NCBI GenBank assembly: GCA_035525495.1
Contig: DATLED010000095.1
Coordinates: 62,001-126,000 of the forward strand
Length of the DNA: 64,000 bases
Origin: DATLED01 sp035525495
GTDB taxonomy: Bacteria; Actinomycetota; Acidimicrobiia; Acidimicrobiales; CADCTF01
Direction: 5' to 3'
A program made the position numbers and the translations under genes. The stretch's first letter is position 1, and each line of letters starts with the position of its first letter. Of the stretch, positions 18,701 to 28,000 are shown piece after piece. The notes beneath the pieces were generated by a model. That model ran no database searches, was not told the DNA's origin, and saw only the letters and a list, made by a program, of their open reading frames with translations.

Positions 18701-19525
18701 GGCGTTGGCGGCCACGGCGACGGCCTCGAGAAGGGAGAGGAGGCGGTGCTCCCGCTCGAGCCGCTGCTCGGCGTGACGACGTTTGGAGATATCCCGCACG
18801 AAACCGGTGATGAAGGGCTCACCGTTGGTGTCCCAGGTGTTGAGGGTCACCTCGACGGGGATCTCGGCGCCGTCGCTCCGGAGGACGGACGTCTCCACGA
18901 CCATGCCGCCGGCCGTCGAAGCCGACGCCATGAGCACGCGCCGGACGGACTGGTCGAGCGTCTCCCGCAACCGTTCCGGGACCAGGACCTCGATGTCCCG
19001 ACCGAGGATCTGGTCCTCCTCGTAGCCGAACAGTGCCGAAGCCGCCGGGTTCCACCCCGTGATCTCGCCGCCGAAGCGGAACGTCACCATCGCGTCGAGG
19101 GCCGAGGCCGTGATCGCGCGCAGCTGGCGCTCGGAGGACTCCACGGCGTGGGCGGCGTCGATCGTCGCGCTGACGTCCTCGAGCGCTCCGAGGAGCTTCG
19201 TCAGTCGCCCGTCGGCGTCATGGGCGACCTGCGCATAGCCACGGACTCTGCGGGTGCCGCCGTCGGCGTGCCGGATGCGGAAGTGCATCGAGATCGGCGC
19301 CGGATCCTCGCGGAGCTTCGCCATCGCCTCGAGGATGCCCGGCCGGTCGTCCTCGTGGATCACCGACAGGAAGAGCTCGTCGCCCGGCTCGGCCGACCCG
19401 GGGTCGAGGCCGAGAACGCGGTAGAAGTCGTCGGACCAGGCGGGCGTCCCTGTTTCCAGGTCGACCGACCAGCTGCCGATCAGACCAAGGGTTGCCCCAG
19501 CAACGTCCGCGTCCTTCACCACCAT
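15737..19525 (-). CDS. Multi-sensor PAS/GAF-GGDEF-EAL protein with a C-terminal receiver domain
   Basis: 1262 residues from ATG 19525. Order: two PAS domains (about 10-135 and 140-255), two GAF domains (about 265-430 and 440-580), a third PAS (about 590-705), GGDEF (about 715-870), EAL (about 880-1125) and a receiver (about 1140-1258, acceptor VLVDIDLG). The GGDEF signature is AGSDEF (767-772), departing from GGDEF, so cyclase activity is uncertain. EAL residues are intact: Glu895 in GVEALLRW, EVTESVLM, DDFGTGYSS and AEGVET, predicting a c-di-GMP phosphodiesterase. A receiver at the C-terminal end is unusual; it could accept phosphate from the hybrid kinase encoded 6 bp upstream. Confidence 0.92.
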   Translation of the reverse strand: MVVKDADVAGATLGLIGSWSVDLETGTPAWSDDFYRVLGLDPGSAEPGDELFLSVIHEDDRPGILEAMAKLREDPAPISMHFRIRHADGGTRRVRGYAQVAHDADGRLTKLLGALEDVSATIDAAHAVESSERQLRAITASALDAMVTFRFGGEITGWNPAASALFGYEEDQILGRDIEVLVPERLRETLDQSVRRVLMASASTAGGMVVETSVLRSDGAEIPVEVTLNTWDTNGEPFITGFVRDISKRRHAEQRLEREHRLLSLLEAVAVAANASDRLDRAAADVLGLVCRATGWELGHVLLVDDGRLVPSGIWNVEVDPDRWAPLVDATADVVIEAGQGVSGLALATRAAQWVESGSGSALCPARAAAARTVGLRSAFGMPVLVGEEVAAVLELFSATPGDLSDVDFMSVMGAVGTQLGRVVERERAALLLQERTSLATLLSEVRNAFVVADPWADALDHTCEAIVRVLGAETARIWLSADAKGAERGATGGEEGRSLVRMPLLVGDEVVGVLGVESGSPLSPAAFETLEVIGHEVAQAVVRRRAVDAQEKSESRFRAVVEKASEIVSIHGPDAGVLYVSPSVEQMLGHHPDRWLGSDGLGLIHPADRATARLWFVGVLQGGEGPSELFECRLQHADGTWRNVEAIASNLLSDPAVLGVVMHIRDVTRQRAAEAELAHARIHDPLTGLPMRRIFHERLERALTRAERQQWSSAVLSIDVDQLRDINDRFGHDCGDRVLVEVARRLTQTIAIAERESGIFDVVARAGSDEFYLLVEDFDIAAAQALARRVQEDVGAPLEIDGEMVHLTIGVGVAIVEPGERDGEAIVAAADTALRIGKEHGVGTSTLFEDKMRTASSLRTARETALRFAIDRGEFRLLYQPKVSLLRDQVTGVEALLRWEHPQDGPIPPLDFIPHAEASGLIVPIGSWILREACAQAATWAALRPDDPISVSVNVSARQFDAAIVAVVDQAIQSTGVDPRLLCLEVTESVLMTDTSSALRVLRELKVLGISISVDDFGTGYSSLAYLKRFPIDELKIDRAFVSGLGVDPEDTAIVAAVVAMAHALDIEVVAEGVETSDQLRRLRSLGSDMAQGFLFARAQPSAAIDALLDGAIALEDLGGRREPTTASSAPVDVARVLIVDDSEELRGLARLNLSVAGFETEEAGSVAEALDAARRTRPTCVLVDIDLGAADGNDGLDLCRALRGDPATAEVTIVVVTSSIDRADRVRAFALGADDYIVKPFSPRDLLGRVRAAMARSAAS

Positions 19526-19531
19526 CAGTCT

Positions 19532-22500
19532 TTACGTGGTCGCGCCGAGGCGCACGCGCAATTCGGCGGAGGCGACGCCCAGATGGTGCTCCAGCGCCTC
19601 GACGAGCTCGCTCACGCGGTCGAACTCGCCTTGCCCGGCCGCGGCTTCGATCTCCGCCGTCAGGGTTCGCGCCGCGATTACTCCGAAGCTTCCGGCGCTC
19701 CCCCGGAAGGAGTGCGCCACCCGGGCTGCTCGACGACCGTCCTCCTCGGCGACGGCCGCGCGGAGCTCGACCAACCGGTCCTGGCTCGTCGATTGAAAGG
19801 TCGCGAAGAGGTCGGCGACCGTCTCGGGCGCCTCCCTTGCCAGTGCTTCGAGCTCCTCGACGATCGACTCATCGAGTGCCGCCCCCGAGGTGGACGTCGC
19901 GGCGACGGCCTCCTCGAGGGGGGTCGAGGCGCCGTCCACCAGCGCCGCCACCTCTCGCAGGAGCTCGTCCCATACCACGGGCTTCGCCACGAAGGCGTCC
20001 ATCCCGGCGGCCAGGCACCGGTCGACCTCTCCATGCATGGCGCTCGCCGTCATCGCGACGATGGGAACGCGAGCCCGCCCGGTCTCAGTCTCGCGGCGAC
20101 GGATGGCGGCCGACGCCTCGTACCCGTCCATCACCGGCATCTGGCAGTCCATGAGCACGACCGCGAAGCGCTCGGCGTCGACGAGGTCGACGGCCTCTCG
20201 CCCGTTGGCCGCCAACACGACCGCATACCCGTGGCGGCGGAGCATCGCCTCCGCCAGGCGGCTGTTCACGGCGTTGTCCTCCGCGACGAGGATCCGCGCG
20301 GTGCGATCGGAGACCTGCGAGGTGGTGTCCGCGACCTCGGCGGCGGCCGGGCGTCGGCGGGCCATGCCCATGACGCCGTTGATGGCGTCGAGCAGCGCGG
20401 ACCGCCGCACGGGCTTCGTGAGGTGCACGGTGATCCCGGCGCGCCGGGCCCGCTCCCCGTCCACGCGAGCCGATGACGAGGTCAACAGCACGAGTCGTGT
20501 CGTCGACAGGCTCGGCTCCTCGCGGATGATGCCGGCCAGTTCGAGACCGTCCACGCCGGGCATCTGGTAATCGAGCAGTGCGAGGTCGAACGGCTCGCCG
20601 GCGGCGGCGGCCTGCTCGAGGATCTCGAGAGCGTCTCGCGCCCGTGCCGCCGTGGCGGTCACGACTCCCCATCCTCGCAGTGTGGTCTCGAGGATCCTCC
20701 GATTGGTGACGTTGTCGTCGACGACGAGCGCCCGCAGCCCGCGCAAGCCCGACCGGTCGGCAGCGGCGTCTGCGGGTCCGGCGGCGGCCGGGTCGGCGAC
20801 CTCGAGCGGCAATCGCACCGAGAACGTGCTGCCTGCTCCGCGCGTGCTCGACGCGGAGATCGTCCCGCCCATCAGCTCGACGAGCTGCTTCGAGATGGCG
20901 AGCCCGAGCCCCGTGCCGCCGAAGCGCCGAGTCGTCGACGCGTCCGCCTGCGAGAAGCTCTGGAAGAGCCGGCCCAGATCGGCATCGGCAATGCCGATGC
21001 CCGTGTCCTGTACGCAGAAGGTCACGGTCCCCGGTTCGTCGACGCGCACGCCGAGCAGGACCTCGCCGGCCATCGTGAACTTGACGGCGTTGCTGGCGAG
21101 GTTGAGCAGCACCTGGCGGAGTCGCCCTGGGTCACCCACCGCCCACGAGGGCACGTCGTCGGCCACGTCGACCACCAACTCGAGCCCCTTGGCGTCGGCG
21201 GCCGCGGCCAACAGCTCCGCGACGCCGTGGACCAGGAACGGCAGATCGAACGCGATCGCCTCGATCTCGAGCCGACCCGCCTCCATCTTGGAGAAGTCGA
21301 GGATGTCGTTGAGCACCGACAGCAGCGCCTCGGCCGACGCCTTCGCCGTGGTCGCGAACTCCCGCTGCTCAGGATCGAGGCGGGTGTCGAGGAGCAGCTC
21401 CGTCATCCCCAGCACCCCGTTCATCGGCGTGCGGATCTCGTGGCTCATCGTCGCGAGGAACTCGGACTTCACCCTGGCGGCGCCGAGGGCATCGTCGGTC
21501 GCCTCGCGCAGGTCGAGCATCACCCTCCGACGGTCCTCCAGTACGCGCCCGATCAGCAACAAGCCGATGCACAGCAGGGCGGCGAGGCCGCCGGTGGTCG
21601 CGAAGACGAACCCCTGCAAGCGGCGGATCGGTGCGAGCGCCTTGTTCGCGGGGACCTCGGCGACGACGGCCCACCCCAGGGTGGGCACGGGGGCAAACGC
21701 CCGCATCCGCTCGACGGTGCCGTCGTCGACCGTGGTCGTCCCACGCTCGCCGGCGAGGGCGGCGGCGACCTGGGGGTCGTCCCGCAGCGGAACCGGATCG
21801 CCTCCCCTCACGTCGCCGGCCGTCGACTGCAGGGGCACGCCCCGCTGGTCGGTCAGGAGCAGGTCGGTGTCGTCGGAGGTCACGTTGGAGGCGAACTCAC
21901 CGAGGGTCTCGAGCCCGTAGGTGGCCACGATGATCCCCACGCGCCGGCCATCGTGCACGATCGGCGCAGCGGCGGCGACGACGACGGCGTTCCCCGTGAC
22001 GGCCGTTCGGTACGCCTCGGACACATAGGGGCCGTTGGTCGTGGTGACGCCCCGGTACCAGTCGCGAAAGGCGAAGCTCGTCCCCACGATCCCGGGCGTC
22101 TCCGGGCGAGCCGCCACCAGGACCCCGTCAGCGTCGGTGAGGAACGTCGCGGGGATGCCGGGGCGGGCCCGCAGCAGGCCAATGAGGTGCAGGTCGATCG
22201 TGGCCGCATCCGGCGCGCCGCCGGTCATCTGGTCGATAAGGCTGGGTCGGGCGGCATACGACGCGACGAGGTCGAGCAGGCCGTCGAGCTCATTCCCCAC
22301 CGCGTTCGCGGCCACGGTCGCGGTCGTGTCGAGCCGGCCCTCGACCTCCTGACGGAGGGCCCGCGTCGAAGCCGAGGAGGTCGTGTAGGCGAGCGTGCCG
22401 AGCGGGACGAGCGCGAGCGCGGCGCACGCCGCCAGCAGGGCAGAGACGGGGAGCAGTCCTCTGCGATCGGAACGTTCGAAAGGTGGCGGCTGACCCTTCG

Positions 22501-22534
22501 TGCTGGAGCGCCTGCCACGGCCCAGTCGTCGCAT
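19532..22534 (-). CDS. Hybrid histidine kinase with Cache sensor, two receivers and an HPt domain
   Basis: 1000 residues from ATG 22534. A membrane helix (about 28-50) is followed by a dCache-type extracellular domain, a second helix near residue 315, HisKA with His365 in MSHEIRTPMNG, HATPase with GTGLGLAISKQLVELMGG, receivers with Asp655 and Asp796, and an HPt with His941 in AHSFRGSAGS. The Cache domain contains R157-x-W159-Y160, like the amino-acid-binding signature of many dCache domains; this is suggestive only. A full internal phosphorelay can be drawn, and the downstream receiver-containing c-di-GMP protein is a natural output. Confidence 0.92.
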   Translation of the reverse strand: MRRLGRGRRSSTKGQPPPFERSDRRGLLPVSALLAACAALALVPLGTLAYTTSSASTRALRQEVEGRLDTTATVAANAVGNELDGLLDLVASYAARPSLIDQMTGGAPDAATIDLHLIGLLRARPGIPATFLTDADGVLVAARPETPGIVGTSFAFRDWYRGVTTTNGPYVSEAYRTAVTGNAVVVAAAAPIVHDGRRVGIIVATYGLETLGEFASNVTSDDTDLLLTDQRGVPLQSTAGDVRGGDPVPLRDDPQVAAALAGERGTTTVDDGTVERMRAFAPVPTLGWAVVAEVPANKALAPIRRLQGFVFATTGGLAALLCIGLLLIGRVLEDRRRVMLDLREATDDALGAARVKSEFLATMSHEIRTPMNGVLGMTELLLDTRLDPEQREFATTAKASAEALLSVLNDILDFSKMEAGRLEIEAIAFDLPFLVHGVAELLAAAADAKGLELVVDVADDVPSWAVGDPGRLRQVLLNLASNAVKFTMAGEVLLGVRVDEPGTVTFCVQDTGIGIADADLGRLFQSFSQADASTTRRFGGTGLGLAISKQLVELMGGTISASSTRGAGSTFSVRLPLEVADPAAAGPADAAADRSGLRGLRALVVDDNVTNRRILETTLRGWGVVTATAARARDALEILEQAAAAGEPFDLALLDYQMPGVDGLELAGIIREEPSLSTTRLVLLTSSSARVDGERARRAGITVHLTKPVRRSALLDAINGVMGMARRRPAAAEVADTTSQVSDRTARILVAEDNAVNSRLAEAMLRRHGYAVVLAANGREAVDLVDAERFAVVLMDCQMPVMDGYEASAAIRRRETETGRARVPIVAMTASAMHGEVDRCLAAGMDAFVAKPVVWDELLREVAALVDGASTPLEEAVAATSTSGAALDESIVEELEALAREAPETVADLFATFQSTSQDRLVELRAAVAEEDGRRAARVAHSFRGSAGSFGVIAARTLTAEIEAAAGQGEFDRVSELVEALEHHLGVASAELRVRLGATT

Positions 22535-22539
22535 TTGCC

Positions 22540-23436
22540 TCAGTGATCGGCAGGTGTTCCCTGACCATTGAGTCCATGGCCCAAAAGGGCCGCCCCTTCG
22601 AGCCACGTGACGACCGATGGCTGCCACCGAACGGCGCTCCGGTAGGCGAGCAGGTCGTCGGACCAGGCCCGAACGGCGGACATCATCCCGGCGGCGATGT
22701 CTGGCCGCGCTGCGACGACCGACAGCGGAACCTGCTGGGTCCGGATCGTGAACAGGACCGCGCCCGTCCTGGGGAGCCGGCGCAGGGTCTGGCGCTCCGA
22801 GCGGAGCCACAGATCGTCCGGAACGGTCCGTGGCGTCGTCGGCGGCGGAGGCGGTTCGGGGAGATGCAGCTCGGGTGAGTCGTGGATCAGCCAGTTGCGC
22901 CGCCACACCGGCCGGTCGGCGCGCAGGCGATCGACGAAGCGGTCGACCCGGAACGCCAGCTCCTCGGCGTATGCGGGAACAGGACCGTGCACGGCGGCCA
23001 GTGGCAGTCCGACTTTGTCCGAGAGCCGCCACATCGACGGGAAGCACACGACCCCGGAGGCGAGGACCCACCCGCCGTCGTCGTCGTTCCGGACGAGAAC
23101 GCAACGGTCCTCCTGGACGGACAATGCGGCGGCGATGAGTGGCGTCGGCGCGCTCCCGAGCGCGCCGCCGACGGCGGCGCCGACGAGCGCGGCGGCTTCC
23201 GCTTCGGCCGCTCGGACGGCGGGGCCACCACACGACGCGACCACCGCGTCGGGCCGTTCACGCACCAAGCGTGCCTTCGCCCGCAGCTCGTCGGTTCGGG
23301 CCTCGTCGGCGATGAGCCACTGCGACTCGTCGAGCGCGCGCGTCCCCATCGGGTGCCACGGCGGACCGGGGGTCAGCTGGAGCTCATCCAACCACGGCGG
23401 GGGCAACGCGTCGGTGGTGGCAGGGCGGGGACGCAT
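22540..23436 (-). CDS. DUF3445 protein, heme-dependent oxidative N-demethylase family
   Basis: 298 residues from ATG 23436. Recognised by WHPMGTRALDESQWL near the start, RFVDRLRADRPVWRRNWLIHD in the middle and LRSERQTLRRLPRTGAVLFTIRT later. This family contains the catalytic subunit of dimethylamine monooxygenase, which removes a methyl group from secondary amines with heme and O2. The 5-bp gap to the hybrid kinase makes co-transcription likely. The family call is by motif memory; the substrate is inference. Confidence 0.75.
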   Translation of the reverse strand: MRPRPATTDALPPPWLDELQLTPGPPWHPMGTRALDESQWLIADEARTDELRAKARLVRERPDAVVASCGGPAVRAAEAEAAALVGAAVGGALGSAPTPLIAAALSVQEDRCVLVRNDDDGGWVLASGVVCFPSMWRLSDKVGLPLAAVHGPVPAYAEELAFRVDRFVDRLRADRPVWRRNWLIHDSPELHLPEPPPPPTTPRTVPDDLWLRSERQTLRRLPRTGAVLFTIRTQQVPLSVVAARPDIAAGMMSAVRAWSDDLLAYRSAVRWQPSVVTWLEGAALLGHGLNGQGTPADH

Positions 23437-23481
23437 GGCGCCCCCCGATCCTGCACCACACGACGACGTTGCGGTCGGGAC

Positions 23482-24051
23482 CTACTGGGGCGCGACCGTC
23501 ATCCTGAGCTCTTCGGCCGACATCTTCGAGCGACCGGGGATCTCCTGCTCCTTCGCCAGCTGGGTGACCTGCGCACCGGTGAGATCGATCTTGTCGGCCA
23601 TCGTCGGTGCCCCGAGCTCGGCCTTGCGGGCCTCGAGACGCTCGGCCAACGACTCGCGCTGCTCGGCGCTGGTGTTGGACCGGACGGGCGGGAAGAGGTT
23701 CGACTCCTCCTCCTCGGCGTGGTGCTCGACCTGCTCGATGAGGACGGTGACCTTGGCCGCCCAGTTCTCGGTGTTCGGCTCCAAGGCGGCGATCTCCTCC
23801 ATCACGGCCTTGGCCGAGTGGTGCTCCTCGAACCCCTCTGCGATCGTGTCCTTCACCTCGTCGCTGAGGCCCTGGACCTCGGGATAGAAGATCTCCTCCT
23901 CGATGGTCGTGTGGACCTCGAGCTCCGTCAGGATCATCGTCGCCAGGGTCGCCATCTCGCCGAGATCGTCGGACTCCTTCGCCGACTTGAACCGGGTGAA
24001 CAACCCCCGGACTCGGTTGTGGTCAGAGGTCAACAGCTCGAGTACGTCCAT
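23482..24051 (-). CDS. Hemerythrin HHE domain protein with a Rho_N-like tail
   Basis: 189 residues from ATG 24051. Hemerythrin-type iron ligands are spread over four helices: SDHNRVRGLF, EVHTTIEEEIFYPE, EEHHSAKAVMEE and EHHAEEEESNLFPP. Such proteins hold a di-iron centre that binds O2 or NO. Residues about 155-189 (QVTQLAKEQEIPGRSKMSAEEL) resemble the small Rho_N/SAP-type helical module. It leads the co-directional run of N-demethylase-like, hybrid kinase and GGDEF/EAL genes, 45 bp before the next start. Confidence 0.87.
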   Translation of the reverse strand: MDVLELLTSDHNRVRGLFTRFKSAKESDDLGEMATLATMILTELEVHTTIEEEIFYPEVQGLSDEVKDTIAEGFEEHHSAKAVMEEIAALEPNTENWAAKVTVLIEQVEHHAEEEESNLFPPVRSNTSAEQRESLAERLEARKAELGAPTMADKIDLTGAQVTQLAKEQEIPGRSKMSAEELRMTVAPQ

Positions 24052-24111
24052 GCCTCGGCCATACCCCGTTCGCCCGGGAAATCACCGCCGTTCGCCACGT
24101 AGGGTTCGGGT

Positions 24112-25026
24112 GTGCACGGGGACCGCTTCGTCGACGCCCACGACGGCATCCGCATCGCCGTGCGCGACCACGGCGGCGACGGTCGCGACCTCGTCCTGCT
24201 CCACGGCGCCGGCACCCATCTGCTGTCGGTCTTCAACGTGGCGCGCAAGCTCGAGGGTGGGTTCCGCGTCGTGTCCATGGACGCCCGTTGGTCGGGGCAG
24301 TCGGGGGATTCGCCGACCTACTCGTGGGACGATCTCGTGCACGACGTCGAGGCGGTCGTCGACGGGCTCGGCCTCGACGATCCGGTCGTCGTCGGTCACT
24401 CGTGGGGTGGCATGATCGCGGCCCACTACGGCGCCGCTCACCCCGACGCACCGGCCGTCGTGAACCTCGACGGCCACGGCAGCGGCGATGCGTCGCTGTA
24501 CGACGGGGTCACCGCTGAGGAGTACGAACGCTTCCGCGTGCTGCTGGCGGAGACCAACGAGGCATCGGTCGCATCCGTCAACGAAGGCGATGAGACCTGG
24601 TTGGCGGCGGCGAAGGACGAGTTCCGCGCGATGACCTCGGTGATGGGCGTTCCGCCGACGATGGTCGAGGAGTGGACGGACCGCACGTTCGTCGACCTCG
24701 GCCACGGCCGTTGGCGACGCCACCCGAGCCCGCCGCTGTTCGAGGGACTGCGGGGTGATCTCGACCTCTTCTCGTTGTACCGCCGCGTCGAGTGCCCGCT
24801 GCAGATCTTCAACTGCACGGCGGACGCTCCCGGGCTCCCACCGGAGATGGCGCCGTTCATGTCCGCGTACCGCCGCGGGCTGAGCAGGGCGCTGCGGGAT
24901 CTGGCCGAGGAGCGGCCGAACGTCGACATCGTGGAGCTGCCGGACTTCCACCACAACGGCGTGCTGGCGCGCGGCGCCGGCCCTGCGGTCGACGCCATCC
25001 GTCGCTTCGTCGCTGCCGTCGCCTGA
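24112..25026 (+). CDS. Alpha/beta hydrolase
   Basis: 304 residues from GTG 24112. The oxyanion region LVLLHGAGTH, nucleophile elbow GHSWGGM and the late His in LPDFHHNGVL give a complete catalytic set with an Asp in the strand region (FNCTADAPG). The cap domain is about 80 residues. It overlaps the carboxylase start by one base (TGATG), which suggests it acts in the same pathway, for example on an acyl-CoA or ester made by that enzyme. The substrate is unknown. Confidence 0.87.
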   Translation: MHGDRFVDAHDGIRIAVRDHGGDGRDLVLLHGAGTHLLSVFNVARKLEGGFRVVSMDARWSGQSGDSPTYSWDDLVHDVEAVVDGLGLDDPVVVGHSWGGMIAAHYGAAHPDAPAVVNLDGHGSGDASLYDGVTAEEYERFRVLLAETNEASVASVNEGDETWLAAAKDEFRAMTSVMGVPPTMVEEWTDRTFVDLGHGRWRRHPSPPLFEGLRGDLDLFSLYRRVECPLQIFNCTADAPGLPPEMAPFMSAYRRGLSRALRDLAEERPNVDIVELPDFHHNGVLARGAGPAVDAIRRFVAAVA

Positions 25027-28000
25027 TGCGGAAGCTCCTGATCGCCAACCGGGGCGAGATCGCGATCCGGATCGCCCGGACTGCCGCCGACCTCGGGATC
25101 ACCACCGTCGGCATCCACGCGCCGGACGACGCTGCCTCCCTCCACGTGCGGGCGATGGACGACGCGGTCGCCCTGACCGGTGCCGGACCGGCGGCTTACC
25201 TCGACGTGGCCGCGGTCGTGCGGGCGGGCGTCGACGCCGGCTGCGACGCCGTGCACCCGGGGTACGGGTTCCTCTCCGAGCATGGGGCGTTCGCTCGCGC
25301 GGTCGCCGACGCCGGCATGACCTTCGTCGGCCCGACCGCAGAGACACTGCAGCTGTTCGGCGACAAGGTGCGGGCGCTCGCCTTGGCGGAGTCGGTCGGC
25401 GTCCCCGTGCTGCGGGGGACGCGGGGCGTGACGTCGCTCGCGGAGGCGACATCGTTCCTCGCCGCGCTCGGACCGGGCGGCGCGGTGATGGTCAAGGCGG
25501 TGGCGGGCGGCGGCGGGCGGGGCATGCGCCCGGCAGCGTCCGCGGACGAGCTGTCGGCAGCCTTCGAGCGGTGCGCGTCGGAGGCGTCGGTCTCGTTCGG
25601 AAGTGGGGATCTGTACGTCGAGGAGCTCGTCCTGCGTGCCCGTCACGTGGAGGTGCAGATCGTCGGCGACGGCACCGACGTCTCGCACCTCTGGGACAGG
25701 GAGTGCAGCCTCCAGCGCAACCGGCAGAAGATCGTCGAGGTGGCACCGGCACTCGCCGTCGACGACGACGTGCGCACGCAGCTTCTCGCGTCCGCGGTGT
25801 CGTTGGCCGAGGCCGCGCGCGTCGTCGGCTTGTGCACCGTCGAGTTCCTGGTCGAACCGGCGACCGGGAGGTTCGTCTTCCTCGAGGTGAACCCGCGCCT
25901 CCAGGTCGAGCACACCGTCACCGAGGAGGTGCTGGGGCTCGACCTCGTCCAGCTGCAGTTGGACCTGGCGGACGGCGCGTCCCTGGTGGATCTCGGCGTC
26001 GACGAGGCACGCGTGCCGACGCCGCGCGGGGTCGCGGTGCAGTGCCGCGTGAACCTCGAAGGCGCGGGAACGCTCGCCGCCTACCAGCCGCCGTCGGGGC
26101 ACGGCGTGCGGGTCGACGGCTTCGGGTACGCCGGGTACGCGACGTCGTCCCGGTACGACCCGCTGCTGGCGAAGGTGATCGTGCACGCCGGACGTGGGGG
26201 GCTCGACGGTGGCTTCGCCAAGGCGGGCCGGGCACTGTCGGAGTTCCGGCTCGAGGGTGTCCCGACGAACCTCCCCTTCCTACAGCGGCTGATGGCCGAT
26301 CCCGAGGTGCGCGCCGGCGATGTCCACACCACGTTCGTCGACGAGTTCGTCGACTCGCCGGCCTCCGAGCCGACCCGCCGCTGGTTCCAGCCGGAGACCG
26401 CCGTCGACACCGCTTTTGCCAGCGGGATCCCGCCGACGTCGGCGGGATCCCGCTGGCAAAAGGAGGGATTCCGGTCGGAGGGCACCCGCGCGGTCGTCGC
26501 GCCGATCCAGGGGACGGTCGTGAACATCGACGTCGTCGAAGGAGATGCCGTCGTCGCCGGGGGGCCGATCCTGGTGATGGAGTCGATGAAGTTGGAGCAC
26601 GTCGTGTCGGCCGATGTGTCCGGCACCGTGCGGACGGTCACCGTCGCCGTCGGCGACACGGTCGTCGAAGGGCACACCCTCGCCCTCGTGGAGGTCGACA
26701 TCGCGGTGACCGAGGGGACGGCCGTCGCGGCGGACGACGACGTGGACCTCGATCAGCTGCGCCCCGAACTCGCCGAGGTGGTCGACCGGCATCGGCGGAT
26801 GAGCGACGAGGGACGCCCGTGGGCGGTCGAGCGGCGTCGCAAGCACGGACAGCGAACCGCACGAGAGAACGTCGAGGACCTCTGCGACCCCGGGACGTTC
26901 GTCGAGTACGGACCGATGACGGTCGCCGCCAGGAGGCGACGCAACACCATCGACGAGCTCATCGACCAGACGCCCGCGGACGGTCTCGTCATGGGGCTTG
27001 CGTCCATCAACGGCGACCGCTTCGGCGAGGACCGCGCTCGCTGCGCCGTGATGGCCTACGACTACACCGTCCTCGCCGGAACGCAGGGCGCGCACAACCA
27101 CGTGAAGCTCGACCGGATGGCGGAGCTGGCGCTGCGATGGCGGCTCCCGACGGTCTTCTTCACCGAGGGCGGCGGTGGGCGGCCGGGCGACACCGAAGGC
27201 GGCGGCGGGTTCATCCGCGGCTTCGAGTACTGGCCGAAGCTCAGCGGAGCCGTGCCGCTCGTGGGGATCACGTCCGGGCGGTGCTTCGCCGGGAACGCGG
27301 CGATCCTCGGCTGCTGCGACGTCATCATCGCGACAACGGATTCGGCCCTCGGCATGGGCGGACCGGCGATGGTGGAAGGCGGTGGGCTCGGCGTGTTCCG
27401 TCCGGAGGACATCGGTCCCGTCGACGTCATGCAGGCCAACGGGACGATCGATGTGCTCGTCGACGACGAGACGGCAGCGGTGGCGGTCGCGAAGCAGTAC
27501 CTGTCCTACTTCCAGGGGCCGCTCGACGACTGGACGTGCGCAGACCAGCGGCGGCTGCGCCACGTCGTCCCGGAGAGCCGTGTGCGCGTCTACGACGTGC
27601 GGCGGGTCCTCGAGCTGTTGGCCGACGAGGGGTCCGTGCTCGAGCTGCGCCCGAAGTTCGGGCGGGCGATGATCACCGCGCTGGCGCGGGTCGAGGGTCG
27701 TCCGGTGGGCGTCATCGCCAACAACCCGGCGCACCTCGGCGGCGCCATCGACGCCGATGCATCGGACAAGGCCGCGCGGTTCTTCCAGCTGTGCGAGGCC
27801 TTCGACCTGCCGATCGTGTCGCTGTCGGACACTCCGGGGAACATGGTCGGACCCGAGGCCGAGAAGACGGCGCTGATCCGGCACTGCTCCCGCATGTTCC
27901 TGATCGGCGCCAACCTGACCGTCCCCATCTTCTCGGTGATCCTGCGCAAGTCCTACGGCCTCGGCGCCATCGCCATGACCGGGGGGTCGTACCAGGCGTC

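Noticed and set aside
22543..22559. 16-bp identity TGATCGGCAGGTGTTC shared with the region near 43697
   Set aside because: In 64 kb about one such chance match is expected; the contexts are unrelated and no palindrome is present.
22693..23233. Extension of the hybrid kinase upstream of 22534
   Set aside because: It would read in another frame through the complete DUF3445 gene, and the extra sequence is arginine-rich shadow.
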